64,000 bases of DNA from Rhodosporidiobolus odoratus (Eukaryota > Basidiomycota > Microbotryomycetes > Sporidiobolales > Sporidiobolaceae). The stretch covers positions 186,001-250,000 of the forward strand of contig JAOANU010000021.1 of assembly GCA_034387635.1 (NCBI GenBank). The letters are read 5' to 3'. The position numbers and the translations under genes are program-made. The notes under the pieces are model-generated. The model had not been told where the DNA came from and did not search any database. It saw nothing but the letters and a program-made list of their open reading frames with translations. Positions within the stretch are counted from its first letter, which is position 1. Each line of letters opens with the position of its first letter. Shown in pieces: positions 1-11,904 of this stretch.

Positions 1-1207
1 CGGTCAGAAGATGGAATGATGAGCGGAAGATCTGTACAACGCCTTCTTGGCGAGCTTGTGCAGCACGAAGGCTGAGGAGGCGGGAGTGCTCTCGCTTCCT
101 CTGATCCCGGTAGCGGCGCTTCTCCTCCTCACGCGAGGGTGGAGGTACACTTGCCCCCTTCTTGCCGCCTTGCCCTCGTCCGTCGTTTAGACTGTCGACC
201 CTAGTAGAGTGATTCTGCTCCACCGTCTCCCGCTCTTTCTCCTTCCCATCAAACCCGACCCAAGCATAGGGTGTCAAGTCTTGAGCGAGTCCCCACTCGA
301 GTCCCTTCCAGATGGCGTTCCCTCCTAGCACTCCGACGATAAGATTGATGCCGACTGCTTGGTGGCGGGGCTCGAAGGCGAAGCGATATGAGGAGGAGAA
401 AGCGAGAGTGAGGGTAAAGGGCATGAGGAGGAATCGGAGGGGCCGGCTCAGCGAGGCAGGGAAGATTGGGTGGAGCAGGAGACATTGTAGGTAAAGGGGA
501 AGGACGAAAGACAGCCTGTTCCGTACGAGAAGGGAGAACAAATAGGTCAGCGAAGGTTAGTATACGGGTCAGGACAGCGTGCCAACGAGGCGAATCCCTG
601 CGCCAGTACCTTCGTATTCGATGGTACTTTGTAGCGTGTCACGTTCACCTCAGGTCCTGCCCAGAAGCGCGCAGAAAACAAACAGGGAGTCAGGGAGAAG
701 GGAGCGTACTTCTTGAGCGATGCCAACGGGAGATCAGCGTAGTGTAGCATGATCGAGATCGCAACCCTTTGTCGACCTTATAGACCAGATAGCAATGAGG
801 TTGACGTCGGGACAGCCGAGAAGGAAACAGAAGAAACGGGTCGATTGAAGAGAAGAGCAAGGAATAGAGCATGACGGAAGCGTCGCGACCTCCACACGGG
901 CCTGCTTTCGTCACCTACCGCTCTGGGGTATAGGTAGCAAGGGTTCAGAACGTTGAGAAAATGAATGAGAGGCGTGGTCCTCCGTGGAGTGCGTGACCGA
1001 GAGGGATCGAATCCGAAGTGCTTCCGACTCGAGGGCCGATATCGTAGACTTGGTAGACCGCAGTGATGGCGTTGAGGCCGAGGTTGAGAGGGGAGAGGGG
1101 AGGCGTGGCTACAACAACGGAAGCGGACCTGAGGGGGGAGGGGAAGGAGGTGAGCAGGCCGCCGACACGGCGACTGGCAACACGACGTCCAATGTTGCGA
1201 GTCGCAT
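1..1207 (-). CDS. Wax-synthase-like membrane acyltransferase (partial, runs off the left edge)
   Basis: The well-supported part is one exon, 1-515, entered by an acceptor at 516-517. It encodes long hydrophobic runs followed by the pattern of fungal wax-synthase-domain proteins, including FLLMPFTLTLAF and a segment ending KGLEWGLAQD, then a hydrophilic Arg/Glu-rich loop continuing past base 1. The family transfers acyl groups to alcohols in the ER membrane; the substrate cannot be told from sequence. Upstream exons are only sketched: a short exon before the intron that starts near 553, and an ATG at 1207 reading MRLATLDVVLPVAV as a candidate start. Between 600 and 1200 I could not choose one frame. 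The 3' end and the catalytic region lie outside the window. The gene is divergent from the P450 at 1697, which may place both in one lipid or secondary-metabolite pathway, but that is inference. Confidence 0.55.
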
Positions 1208-1696
1208 GCTGATGCAGGTCGACCATGTGCCCTGCTTCCTTCGCTCCATAGGCTGGAACTAGGGTCGAGGTTGATTGATGCGTTCGATGAAGGGGGACCT
1301 GGACGAAGTCGTAGTCGAGCGGCGGTGTGAGCTGGTATGCGAATGGTGCTACAGAAAGGCCTGAGAGAGTCGCGGACTGAGACGGGAGTTCGGGAGATTC
1401 CGTTCTGTCCCGTTACGTTCTCTCCGATCTTGCCGCCACCGACTGAGCGCGAACAGGCTCTAGGCACCGGTACCTGCTGCGACTTTTATCTCGTCCCCTT
1501 CGATAAGCTTCCAACCGTAATCAGCCCTGATAATCATTGATCATGATGCATGATGCATGATGCGTCGTCAAGCACACGAGGAGTAATCCACGAGGAAACC
1601 GCCTAGCTAACCGAAGCCCGCGGTGCTCCGAGCGAGTACGTAGCCGTATCAAGGTTGCGGAGCTGGCTCTTCTTCTCTTTGACAACTCGCTGCACC
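1208..1696. promoter_or_regulatory. Divergent intergenic region between acyltransferase and P450
   Basis: About 490 bp with no supported coding sequence. It should hold the promoters of both divergent genes. It contains three tandem copies of a 7-bp unit (atgatgc) at 1543-1563. Confidence 0.4.
1543..1563. repeat. Short tandem repeat, 3 x 7 bp
   Basis: The unit atgatgc occurs three times without mismatch. It lies about 135 bp upstream of the P450 start codon. It could be a plain microsatellite or a clustered binding site; nothing in the sequence decides. Confidence 0.85.
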
Positions 1697-4094
1697 ATGG
1701 CCAACGATGCTGCGATTCCGTTCTCGCTTGCCGCCCTTCTCCTGCTTCTCGCACCATGCTGCCTCTTGTTCTTCCGCTCCTTCTATCCCCAGAACCTCCC
1801 TCCTGGTCCACGCGCCTCAGTCTTTGGATGGGGCAATCACCGCAGTCTCCTCAGCATGCCCAAACTTTGGGTCACGCTGGATGACCTTGGAAAAGCCTAC
1901 CCTCGCGGGTTTTACACGCTGTGGTTCCGGTGGCAGCCGACTATTGGTGCGTCTGCACTCCTTTGTCTAGAGGTATCGCGCTAACCTGACTGCCATCCAT
2001 CTTTTCTCGCCTGCTGCACTTGCAAACCTCCCGGATACTTCAGTGGTGACTTCGCCCCAAGTCGCAACAGAATTGCTTGACAAGAGGAGCATCAAATACT
2101 CGTCTCGAGCGCGGTCCGTCGTAGCAGGCGAGCTCATGTATGGGGGTCAAGCCATACCCTTTCTTCCCACCAGTGAGCTTGACCGAACTACCTCGCCCTC
2201 CTGCGCTCTCTGCTCTCCTGCTTTACTTACCCTGGCGAGGTCCATGTACCAGATGCCAAGTGGCGTAACCAGCGCCGTCTCTATCACAATGCGCTCTCCG
2301 AGAAGCGCATGCCGGATTATCACCCGCTGCAAGAGATGGAAGCGAAACGCCTAGTGCACGATGTACGTTCCCGGGAACAGTCAGCCTGCATTGAGAAACG
2401 CTTGACCAGGCGTGGTCTCGCTGACATTGTCTCCGCAGCTCTCGACTTGGGACGCTAACGGCGGCGTGGACTGGAACAAGTACCTCGATCGCTATGTCGT
2501 CAGCGTGCTGGTTGCGGTGGCTTGTGAGCCGCAGTTCCTGTTTCCTTTTTGATGGGATACCAGCTCATGCCATCACTGCCTGCTGCTCGCGCTCAGATGG
2601 CCGCAGGGTGGACGACGTGAACGTCCCTTATGTGCAGAGCGCATTCAAGAGGATGAGAGAACTTGGCGAAGCTGCGTACGTCTTTTCTTTCCAGGCTCGT
2701 ACGAGCATTTCAGGCTCTTGTGTTCACTCCATCGCTCATATGGTCACGTCTTCTTCTCATACACCTTACACCACTGACTTTGGCGCATCACCAGTGTCGG
2801 CGGAAAAGGGAAACACCTCGAAGCCTTTCCCTTCCTCCAATCCCTGCCTGAGTTTCTCACCCCTTACAAACGCAAATGGCGCGCCTACCGCGAAGAAGCC
2901 GCCACCTTCTGGCTGGGTCTCGCCGAAACCGTCAAAACTCGAATGTCGGAAGGGCTGGCGCCACCGAGTTTTACGAGAGATTTGTATGAGGAGGGCCTTA
3001 CCGAGGCAAATCTCGATCAAGAAGAGTTCGCTATCCTTGCCGGCGGGTTCTTTGCTGGAGGTGAGCCCATTTCAGTCAATCTTCTTTCTCCCTTCGTGCT
3101 GGTTCCCGCCTCGATGCAAACTCTTTTCCGCTGCCCTGCTTATCTCACTCTGACCTGACGAATCAACTGCGCAGGAATTGAGACTTCCAGCGCAAGCATG
3201 CAATGGTTCATCCTGGCCATGGTGACCCACCCCCGTGTGCAACTGAAGGCGCAGGAAGAATTGGATCGGGTTGTGGGGAGGGATCGCAATCCAACCTGGA
3301 GCGACCATGACAACGTGAGTCTCTTCGCAACTTCTGCTCTTCTCGCGACTATCGGAGATGGACATACTCTTCTCCTAATCTGGCGCCCATCTGTGCCTTT
3401 TCTAAGCCTCGAACAATAACTGAATCCGCCTACCCACAGCTTCCCTACATGCGCGCGCTCGTGCAAGAGATTCTCCGTTGGCGACCTGTCGCCATCCTTG
3501 GCGGTCAGCCCCACGCAACCTCAGAAGAAGACGTCTTTGAAGGCTACACTATCCCCATTGGATCCACCATTCTGTGCGACACTTGGAGCCTCCACCGCGA
3601 CCCCGATTACTTCACCAAGCCAGACGAGTTCAGACCTGAAAGGTACCTGAGCGTTGCGAATGGAGGCGAGGGGGAGGGGGAGAGGTATCCGCAGAAAACG
3701 GGACATAGTGCATTTGGGTGGGGTAGGAGGATCTGTCCAGGTCTGTCCAGACTGCCCTCTTCAAGTCGACAAAGTCCCTGGCAGTTTCTGATCTCGGATT
3801 AGCTCACTGATGTCCTTGTTCTTCCTTGTCCTGTCGGTACCGACAGGCATGCACGTAGCACAAAACTCCCTCTGGATCGCTTTCGCTCACATCCTCCACC
3901 ACTTCACCCTGTCCACGCCCGAGAGTTTACCCGCACCCGACATTTTTGCACAACTCGAAGGGTTCGCACCCAAACCTGAGCCGTTCCCGGTTCAGATCGT
4001 ACTGCGAGGTGGAAAAGCAGGTCGCGACTTTGTGGAGAAGGAGATGGAGGCCGCGATGGAAGGTTTGGGTGCGTCCTTCCATTTCCTCCAGTAG
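1697..4094 (+). CDS. Cytochrome P450 monooxygenase, 535 aa, nine exons
   Basis: Exons 1697-1946, 2044-2172, 2253-2362, 2439-2523, 2597-2675, 2795-3060, 3175-3314, 3440-3740 and 3847-4094 join in frame. The N-terminus is a hydrophobic anchor followed by a Pro-rich hinge (NLPPGP), as in ER-bound class II P450s. The I-helix oxygen-binding motif reads AGGIETSSA (about residues 304-312), the ExxR pair is EILR (about 363-366), and the heme loop FGWGRRICPG (about 444-453) carries the axial Cys. Length and layout match fungal P450s of the type related to O-methylsterigmatocystin oxidoreductase. It needs NADPH-P450 reductase. The substrate is unknown. The divergent wax-synthase-like neighbour hints at lipid or secondary metabolism, without proof. 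Confidence 0.93.
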
Positions 4095-4362
4095 TTCTCC
4101 TTACGAGTCCCTTTAGTGTTGCGGACACGCTTGCTTACCTTCTACCTTTGCCGTGTTCAATAGCGATGTACGAACCTTGAAGTACCATGTACTCTAGTCT
4201 GACCGGAACACGGCAACTTCTTTCTGTACATACGCTCTGAAACGATGTGTTCCGTCTCGGCTGCCGAGAGAAGAAAGACGCAGCGCGGAATCGGGTTGGG
4301 GACGGCGGGTACCACAAAACCTCCCGAGAGAATCCCAGCATGGTCTATATTCCCCAGCCAAG

Positions 4363-5318
4363 TTACCGCTCCGCTACATTCTCCCCTTCGCCGATATCGT
4401 TCATAAACCCTTCCAAATCTTCCAAGTCCTTGTCCAAGTCGTTCACCGAAGAGATTTGCCCATCTCGCACTCGGTCGTCTTTTAGCATTCTGCGCCGCCA
4501 AACAGGGTCAGCGGGTTTCGGCGCGTCGATTCCGAGGTTGCGAGAAACACCGTCGGCGCAGGACAGTGAGAGGGAGTGGAAACGGCGACAACAAGCAAAG
4601 CGGAAGCAGAGCAAGGTGAGGCCAGCAGAGGCAAAGGACGAACCGGTTGTCTACTCGTGCGTCTTCGCCTTGCACTCCCAGAATTGCGTTTGGTGTTTTT
4701 GCTTCGATGACCTGCGTGTGGAAGTAGTCAGAGCGACACTCGTGTCGGAACGAAGTCCGTGGACGAGCTTGCGAGGGTCACGGTGGCTTGGACAGAAAGA
4801 AAAAAAATTGGAGGCGGGACAAGGGGACGAGAGCATAGTCGACCCCGGGAGGCAAGTCCAGGCTAAGGAGGGGACGTACAAAGTGATTGTCACAATGGGG
4901 ACAAAACTCATCAGCGTCGTCCCAGACGCTCATGTCTTTTCGAAACGCCTTTTTGCACTTCTTGCACAGAAAGGCCATTTCGGTTGTTTTTGCCAAGGGG
5001 TGGTCGGAGATTTCGGCGTGGCATTCTGAGCACTAGAGATGCCTCGGAGTAATTGGGTGGCATAGGAGAGAGAAAGGAGAAGCCGGAGAGGCGGAGTTGC
5101 GAGGGGACAAAGTGGAAATGGGGCGACCAAGTCAGACTGGATTGAGACGCCAGGGGGTCAAGTCACGGAAGAGTGTAGCATACGTCGAACCACTTTTTGC
5201 AGCACGGGGCGCGGATTGACGCTTGAGCGTTAAGAACATGCTGGAGGGGTTAAAAGCGAGGTGAGCACCCGTCGACTCGCTCTATATGAGACACGACTGG
5301 CTGGCATACCTTGCACAT
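4363..5318 (-). CDS. Small CHY-type zinc-finger protein, 137 aa
   Basis: Exons on the minus strand are 5318-5310, 5240-5184, 5032-4880, 4711-4644 and 4489-4363. The first exon codes only three residues (MCK); splicing to the second gives MCKHVLNAQASIRAPCC, the conserved start of fungal CHY-finger proteins, so this tiny exon sets the start. The zinc ligands follow as CC..., CSECH, CKKC and CPHC. The C-terminus is short and acidic. In yeast, the related CHY protein Hot13 acts with zinc and small Tim proteins in the mitochondrial intermembrane space, and larger homologues are ubiquitin ligases, but this protein has no RING, so its role is open. It is divergent from ALG3 with only 158 bp between start codons. 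Confidence 0.88.
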
Positions 5319-5476
5319 CCTGTTGTCCGGATACTGAGCTGTATAAGCTACTCGCCCAACAAGATGCGGGAGAGATGGAGATGAAGGAGTGGCTTCGTTC
5401 GAGAGTTGCTTGACCCGCTACCTCGATCTTGATCTCCAAGGACTTGCTTGAGCGCGTCGAGAAATACTGGGGCAGT
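5319..5476. promoter_or_regulatory. Compact bidirectional promoter (CHY zinc finger / ALG3)
   Basis: Only 158 bp separate the two start codons. An open frame reads from 5429 into ALG3 without an ATG, so the leader there is very short or the true ALG3 start is non-canonical. Any shared control element must lie within or beside this stretch. Confidence 0.6.
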
Positions 5477-7764
5477 ATGTACGGCGTCCCACCACCGCCA
5501 CCCAGGGCTTCCACTCCCCCTCGAGCCAAAATCCAGGAACTCTCGTCAACACCAACCTCATCAAACCCTGCGTCGTCTACCTCCACTACGCAGACAGGCA
5601 ACAATGCGACGGCATCAAAACCAGCCAGCCGAGCGACGGGCGCCAGACCAGCGCGAAAGAGTGAGAATGGCAACTCCATCTTCCAGGATCTCCTCTCGAA
5701 TCCGTTAAGCCTGGCAACCGACAGAAGGTATTACTGGCTCATTGCCGGAACACTGCTAGCCTGGGAAACCTTGGTATGTGTCTGGATCATCAGGAGGGTC
5801 AGGTGTCCGTTGCCCCTTTTTCTCGTGCACCTCTTCCTTAGCGGTTTTCTCCTCCCAGGCTGAGCCCGCATGCTTACGCTCTGCTTCTTTCCGTTACCCC
5901 GGCTTGCAGACACTGAAATCGACTTCTCGACCTACCTACAACAAGTACAGCACTTCCTGAAGGGGGAGAGAGACTACAGTAAAATCCAAGGAGAAAGCGG
6001 CAAATGCTAGTCAGTTCCTTCTCCTCGTCTTAACTCTGCTACCTCACCTCGGAGGGCCACCTTCAGCTTCCCGGGCCGGGTCGGTCGATGGGCTCAAGGC
6101 ATTCCTCTGCAGCTACCCCGCCCTGCACCTCTACCTCTACTCCCTCTTCTACCGCCTCGTCCAACCCGTCTTCGGCTCGCAAGTAGACCTTGGCACAGGA
6201 GTGGAAGTACCCGGACGCATCATAGAAGGTAAAGTAAGGCTGGCGCAGTATGCGTTCGCTGGGATCTATGTTGCTACGCTGGGGTTGGTGTTCGTGGTCT
6301 ATTCAAGGAACAAGCGCGTGCGTTCCTCTTCTCTCATGGCTGTGCGGGGCCATGCGCCCGCTTTGCATGCACTGTTTTCCGCTCGAACTTGACTAGCCTG
6401 GCGAATCGCGGGCTAGATACACGGGGTTGGCCCCGCCATGCTGATTGCGCTGACCCTCCGGCCTCTACACAGCTCCCGCAATATCTCCTTCCCCTCCTCT
6501 CTATCTCAAAACGGCTGCATAGCATCTATGTCCTGCGGATGTTCAACGACTGCTTCGCGATGCTGCTGTTTTGGGCCGCGGTGGTGATGTACTCTGCGCC
6601 TGGGCAAGGGAAGTTGGCGCGAGCATTTGGTAAGAGAGGTATAGGAGAGAGGGGGAGGTGGGCGCTAGGCACTCTCATATTGAGGTTCGCTTCCTGCCTC
6701 TATGGTTCCCTTGGCCACGCTGACCTGCCCGCGCCGTGTCAGCGCCGGACTCGGCATCAAGATGAACCTCCTCCTCCCCCTCCCCGGACTCTTCTATCTC
6801 CTCTTCGTCTATCAGTCTCCTCTTACCCTCATTGGACACGGTTTCCTTCTCTTGTCCTCACAAACCGCCTTCGCCTTACCCTTCATCCGTCCTCCTCCCG
6901 GGTCAATCTCCACCTTCCTCGACTTCCCCTCCTCCTCAGCCGCTTTGCGCTGTCTGGAACCCGCACGAATCTATCTGACCCAAGCTTTCGACCTCAACCG
7001 AGGCTTCCTCTTCGAATTCACCCAGAACTGGCGCTTCCTCCAGGATGAAGAAGTCTTCCTCTCTGCTTCCTTTCAGAAATTGCTCCTGGTGGGACATGTG
7101 GTTGGGTTGGGACTGTTTGCGGTGAGGTGGGCGGAGGAGGAAGGAGGCGTTGAGGCGATCTTGGGGAGGGCTTGGAAGAAGTGGGACAGGAGGCCGGTGA
7201 GGAGGGTAACAACGCCGGAGCGTGAGCTTCCTTTTCGTTCTGGCAATCCGATGCGGTTCCTTCATGGTACTCACCGCATCGCCTCCCGTAACGTATACTG
7301 ATAGCATTGCTTACCTGCACTTGTGCAACAGGTACCACCACCCTCCTTCTCACTCCCTTTCTCCTCGGCACCCTCTTTGCTCGGTCCCTTCATCCCCAGT
7401 TTTATAGCTGGTTTGCGTGGATGGGTGTGTGGATGACGTTCGGATGTGGGATCTACGAGGGTATGCAGTGGTGCGTTTTGCTCCTCTGCCCTCCTAGTCT
7501 CGTAATCCGCTTCGCACCCGCTTCCTCCAAAACTGACGCGAGCCCGCTCTTCCTTTTCTGTTCTCGCCGACGACGCGATTCAGCCTGATGCTCCTCTCAC
7601 TCCTCGAATACGGGTTCGCCATCTATCCCTCAACGGTCAACTCGTCCCTCGGGCTGGTGCTCTCGTTGTTGGTCACCCTGGCGGGGGTGTACTATGGACG
7701 GCCGTGTGGGGAGAGTAAGGTGGAGCAGCTATATGACAGAGAGGGGGGTGTGAAGGAAGAGTAA
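5477..7764 (+). CDS. ALG3: ALG3, Dol-P-Man alpha-1,3-mannosyltransferase, 547 aa
   Basis: Exons 5477-5804, 5910-6009, 6113-6317, 6473-6684, 6743-7221, 7332-7470 and 7584-7764. The enzyme adds the first Dol-P-Man-derived mannose to the lipid-linked Man5 oligosaccharide on the lumenal side of the ER. Family hallmarks are [13 protein letters not shown] in the first lumenal loop, [44 protein letters not shown] and [11 protein letters not shown], with many membrane spans between them. The N-terminus carries a roughly 70-residue Ser/Pro/Thr-rich extension before the usual start of homology. Oddly, the segment after FYSW lacks the usual LP-LLW stretch and reads [14 protein letters not shown]. Exon 1 uses a GTCCGT donor, needed to make VRYTEID. 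Confidence 0.93.
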
Positions 7765-8671
7765 TCCGTCCCGAGTGGGTTGATGAGCGTTATGCTGAAA
7801 AGGCCGTTATTGTAAGGAGTCGAACACTGGGCTTGAGCCTGCTTGTTGTACGTGGCGGAGAAGGGCCTTGCAAGCTTCGGGGCCCTTCTAGAATGGTCAA
7901 GGGAGGTTGCCGACGCACCCGCCTGGTCTACTATGCATCGACCTGTGAAGGAGCCTTGGCCATGCACACCTCGCCGTCAAGTCTGATCGTCGAGCTGTCG
8001 ACCCTAATCGATGCGCTTACACCATAGCTGTCTACTCCGCGACCTCGACTGCTTCCGCGACTGTTGCTGCCTCATGATCGACTCTCCTCCGCACGCCGAA
8101 GACTGGTGAAATCGGAACGGCGCGAGCACAGCTGAGGGACCGCTCGGAGCGACGAGGCCGCTGAGCGCTGATGTATGGTGCCTGCTCGCAGGTGAGCTCG
8201 TCGACTTTGACGTGGAGGAGAGCGAGACGGAGTTGCCGGATATCAAACGGTCGACGAGGTGATGGTTTCGGTCGATCGGACACTGCCGTGGCGCGTCGTG
8301 AGCAGCGCATAGTACAGCGTACACACACTGCGTGAGACGACTTTGATTGCGGGAGCAGCTTGACTTGAGGTGGGCCCGTCCTCGCTCACGCGTTGGGTTT
8401 TCCGCAGCACTTCCTTTACTCAAGTCTCGCCGCCCGCTGTTACCAATACACTTCGCATTGCCAGGCGGCAACAACCCAGCGGCGGCCCTCCCTTCTGGAG
8501 ACTGGCCATGTCTCGCTTGGGGACTTCCACGGCACTTCCACGGTGAAACGGCCCACTCTCCGCTTTCTGCTAGTTATCGCCGGTCACGCTTCAGTCCACC
8601 GTCCGTTTGATCGCATTTCCCTTCTCTTCCTCTCCTTCTGTCTTCCTTGCCACCCACAACGCACCGCTACC
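7765..8671. other. Intergenic region with no supported gene
   Basis: About 900 bp between ALG3 and the GMC gene. Open frames here have no coding character that I recognise, and no RNA gene was seen. The last 200 bp are pyrimidine-rich, fitting the GMC promoter. Confidence 0.5.
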
Positions 8672-11594
8672 ATGTTCCCTTTTTTCGGTAAACGCTACGC
8701 TGGCTACAACAAACCCGACCTGTTCTGCGATCCTCTCCCTTCCTCGAACCCCAACGTCGTCGTTGGTACCGAAGCCAAGACCAACGTGAAAGGGACGGGC
8801 AAAGAGTTCGATTTTGTCATCTGTGGTGGTGGAACAGCAGGATGCGTGCTTGCTTCCAGGGTACGTCGTTTTCCACCTTCCGCACCCCCGCGTTTCGCGA
8901 GGTCCGACGCTGACCCACTTCCTTCGTTGTGGTAACGGTGCAGCTCTCTGAGAACCCTGAAGTTAGCGTGCTTATGATCGAGGCAGGCGAGAGCGACCAG
9001 AAGCAGCTTCATTCGAAAATTCCGGCAGGATGGGTGAGTTTGCCTTTCCTGGGGACTCTTTCTTGTACAGACATTCCATGACATGTCTTGCTGACGACTA
9101 CTCTTGTCCCACTCTGCAGGCGAATCTGTGGAAGTACGTCGTTCCGCTTGCACCCCAACCTATTTTCTCCCCCTTTCTGCTCCTCCCAGCCCGCCGTATG
9201 TCGGGTATTGCTCACGCTGCTCTCCCTCGCAGGTCTCCCGCCGAATGGGACTTTGCCAGTACTCCTCAGCCCAACTGCAACGACCGCGAGCTTTACGTCC
9301 CTCGTGGAAAGATGCTTGGAGGGTGCTCGTCTATTAACGCTCAGATCTATCAGCATTGCTCGCCGGAGGATTACGATGCCGTGCGTCCGACTTTCTCTCC
9401 GGATGGCAACGTCCCGAGCTGTTGCGACAAAGCTGACCTACTCGCTTCCCCTTTCCCTCCGCGTTGAACCGGGTTCCTCCGCGACTCCCCTTGTTGTCGC
9501 CCTGCATCCTCTCTGTTCCTGACATGCCCGTCTTCCACTAATGCTCAACGACAGTGGGAGAAGCTCGGCGCCAAAGGTTGGTCATGGAAGGACCTCCAGC
9601 CTTACTTTGCCAAAGCGGAGAAGTTTACGCCCAACCCGGAACACAAAATCGATGAATCCGTGCGTGTCTTTCGTCTCCCGTTCTCTGCCCTGTCCAGACG
9701 TTGAGCGGGTTCGCTCATGCTGTTACTGCCTGCAGATCCGTGGTAAGAATGGCGAGTGGGGCATTTCTTACCCTCCTACGATCGACTTGACCAAGGCTTT
9801 CATCGAAACTGGGGTACGCGAGCCCATTCTAGGTCTCCTCGCTTGACCAACGATGCTGACGATTGCGTACCGTAGCCTGCTCTCGGTATTCCCCATAACC
9901 CCGACTTGAACAACGAGACAAACACTTCCGGTGTACGTAGCAGGCGCCCCTTGTCCCTTGTGAACTTCATCTGCTGACAGACTTCCGAAATGCAGATCAC
10001 TCGGTTCCAAGCCACTGTCTCCGCCAACGGACAGCGCTCTTCCACCTCCGCTGCCTACCTCACCCCCCGCGTATTCGGCCGCAAAAACCTCTCCATCCTC
10101 ACCGGCACAACCTGCACCAAGCTCGTCTTCTCTCCCACCTCCGACGCGGACGGGAACCTCGTCGCGAGCGGCGTCGAACTGGCCCAATCGGCTGGAGAAT
10201 CCTCTCAGCGCTGGGTCGCGAAAGCGAAGAAGCAAGTCCTGGTTTGTCAAGGTGCTTTCGGTACACCCCAGTTGCTGCTTTGCTCTGGCGTGGGGAGGAA
10301 GGAGACGCTCGAGAAAGCTGGGGTGAGGCAGACTCTTGACGTACCCGGAGTGGGAGAGAAGCTCAAGGATCACATCGCTACCCCGGTGGCTTTCTCTGCC
10401 AAGCCTGGAAGCAGTGACGAATGGATGAAGAGTCCGGCTAAGACTGTGAGTACCCCTTTGCTTTCTCGCTCGCCGTGCCTGCTTTGAGTTTCCCATTGAC
10501 CCCGTTCTTATCCTCTCTCTCGCTGATTCCGCGTATCTAGATCCCCTCCCTCATTCAATGGCTCATCTGGGGTACTGGTCCCCTCTCCTCCAACGTCGCC
10601 GAAAGTGCCGCCTTCTGCCGATCAGAGGATATCAACCTCGACGGTACCGTCACGCCTGGTCAAGCGAATGGTCTCGTCCCCCGCGGCTCGTCCAACGCCA
10701 GTGGACCTCAGAGTTCAGACCTCGAAATCATTTGGGCGCCGTTGTATTTTGTGCAGTACGTCCTTTCTCTCGCTCCGCGCCATCTCAAGCCTACGGCTAC
10801 TCACACTTTTGCGTCTTTTCGCAGCCACGCCATGGAGCCCGCCCCTAACCCCTCGGGTGACTACTTTGTCATGGCACCTGTCGTTCTCAAGCCGTTCTCG
10901 TACGGAAGCGTCACCATCTCGAGTGGAGACGCGTTCGCCAAACCCGTCATTGACATGGCTTGCTACAGAGACGAGCGGGATCTCAAGGTTCGCCCCCACT
11001 CTCCCCTCCCGGTGCAGTGCGACAATGGCTGACTGACTCCGGATCGTCGCTGCGACAGGTCGCCCTTGCCGGTCTCCGCCTCATCCGTCGATTCTCGCAA
11101 ACCGCCCCGTTGAAGGATTACATCCTTGACGTCGCTTCCCCTTCCATGTCTCTTTCAGACTGGGCCAACGCGACGGATGAGCAGTTGATGGAACAAGTCA
11201 AGGCAAAGACTGATACGCTTTACCATCCTTTGGGAAGTTGTAAGATTGGTACGTCCTCTTTCCCTTTATCTTCCCTGGTCTCTCCTTATCCACCCCGGTT
11301 CTGATGCTCACTCCTCGACGATGCGGACTCCTGACTCTCTGATCGGTTGTAAACAGGCGCGAAGGAAGACGGGGGCGTCGTCTCGTCTGAATTGCGAATC
11401 CACGACATGGCCAACGTTCGGATTTGCGATGCCAGTGTTTTCCCTGATGCCGTCAGCGGTCACCCGGTATGTTCTTTCTTTCTCTGCGACTGTCGTGCCG
11501 GTGAAACTGACAGGACCTGTTTGTATCATAGGTCGCTGCGGTGGTGGCCATGGCGGAAAAGTTTGCCGACATGCTCAAGCTGGAGTTGGCTTGA
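8672..11594 (+). CDS. GMC-family FAD oxidoreductase, 623 aa, 13 exons
   Basis: Exons 8672-8860, 8944-9033, 9120-9133, 9233-9380, 9555-9659, 9736-9813, 9876-9932, 9996-10445, 10541-10755, 10825-10987, 11059-11248, 11357-11466 and 11532-11594 close in frame; the third is only 14 nt. The ADP-binding Rossmann motif is GGGTAGCVLASR (about residues 52-63), the first GMC signature contains MLGGCSSINA, and the C-terminal catalytic region has the conserved SGHP histidine followed by an alpha-helix. YHPLGSCKIG precedes it. The family oxidises alcohols (aryl alcohol, glucose, choline, methanol), passing hydride to FAD. There is no signal peptide, which argues against secreted aryl-alcohol oxidases and for an intracellular alcohol or choline dehydrogenase. 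The substrate is not predictable. Confidence 0.93.
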
Positions 11595-11904
11595 TTCACG
11601 AGTTCCCGGCGATGGACTATGTTGTGTGTGCTTCTGAGGGTCTGTATCGGATTATGTCTTGAAGTCAGTGGATTGATGAGATTTGCCGAGGCCATTGCAA
11701 GTCGGAAGTGGGGAACAAGAAAAAGGACGAGGAAGAGAAGATGTCCGAGTAATCTGTCCGAAATGCTCCGCTGCGTGTGCCCGTGTCCAGGTGGGGGACA
11801 AGTCGATCTCCGGTCGTCGGCCCAGATTCCGTTCCCGCTTCTCCTTCTTCCCTCTCTCTCTCTCTCTCTCGTCGATCTCGTCCAAGTACTATAACATAAC
11901 CACC
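11595..11904 (+). promoter_or_regulatory. Promoter region of the carnitine acyltransferase gene with a CT tract
   Basis: A CT dinucleotide run sits at about 11848-11869, 35-55 bp upstream of the start codon, where fungal genes often carry a pyrimidine tract ahead of transcription start. Nothing else was seen. Confidence 0.45.

Noticed and set aside
8004..8474. 156-codon minus-strand frame between ALG3 and the GMC gene
   Set aside because: Low-complexity Ser/Arg composition, no domain, no convincing start or splice context.
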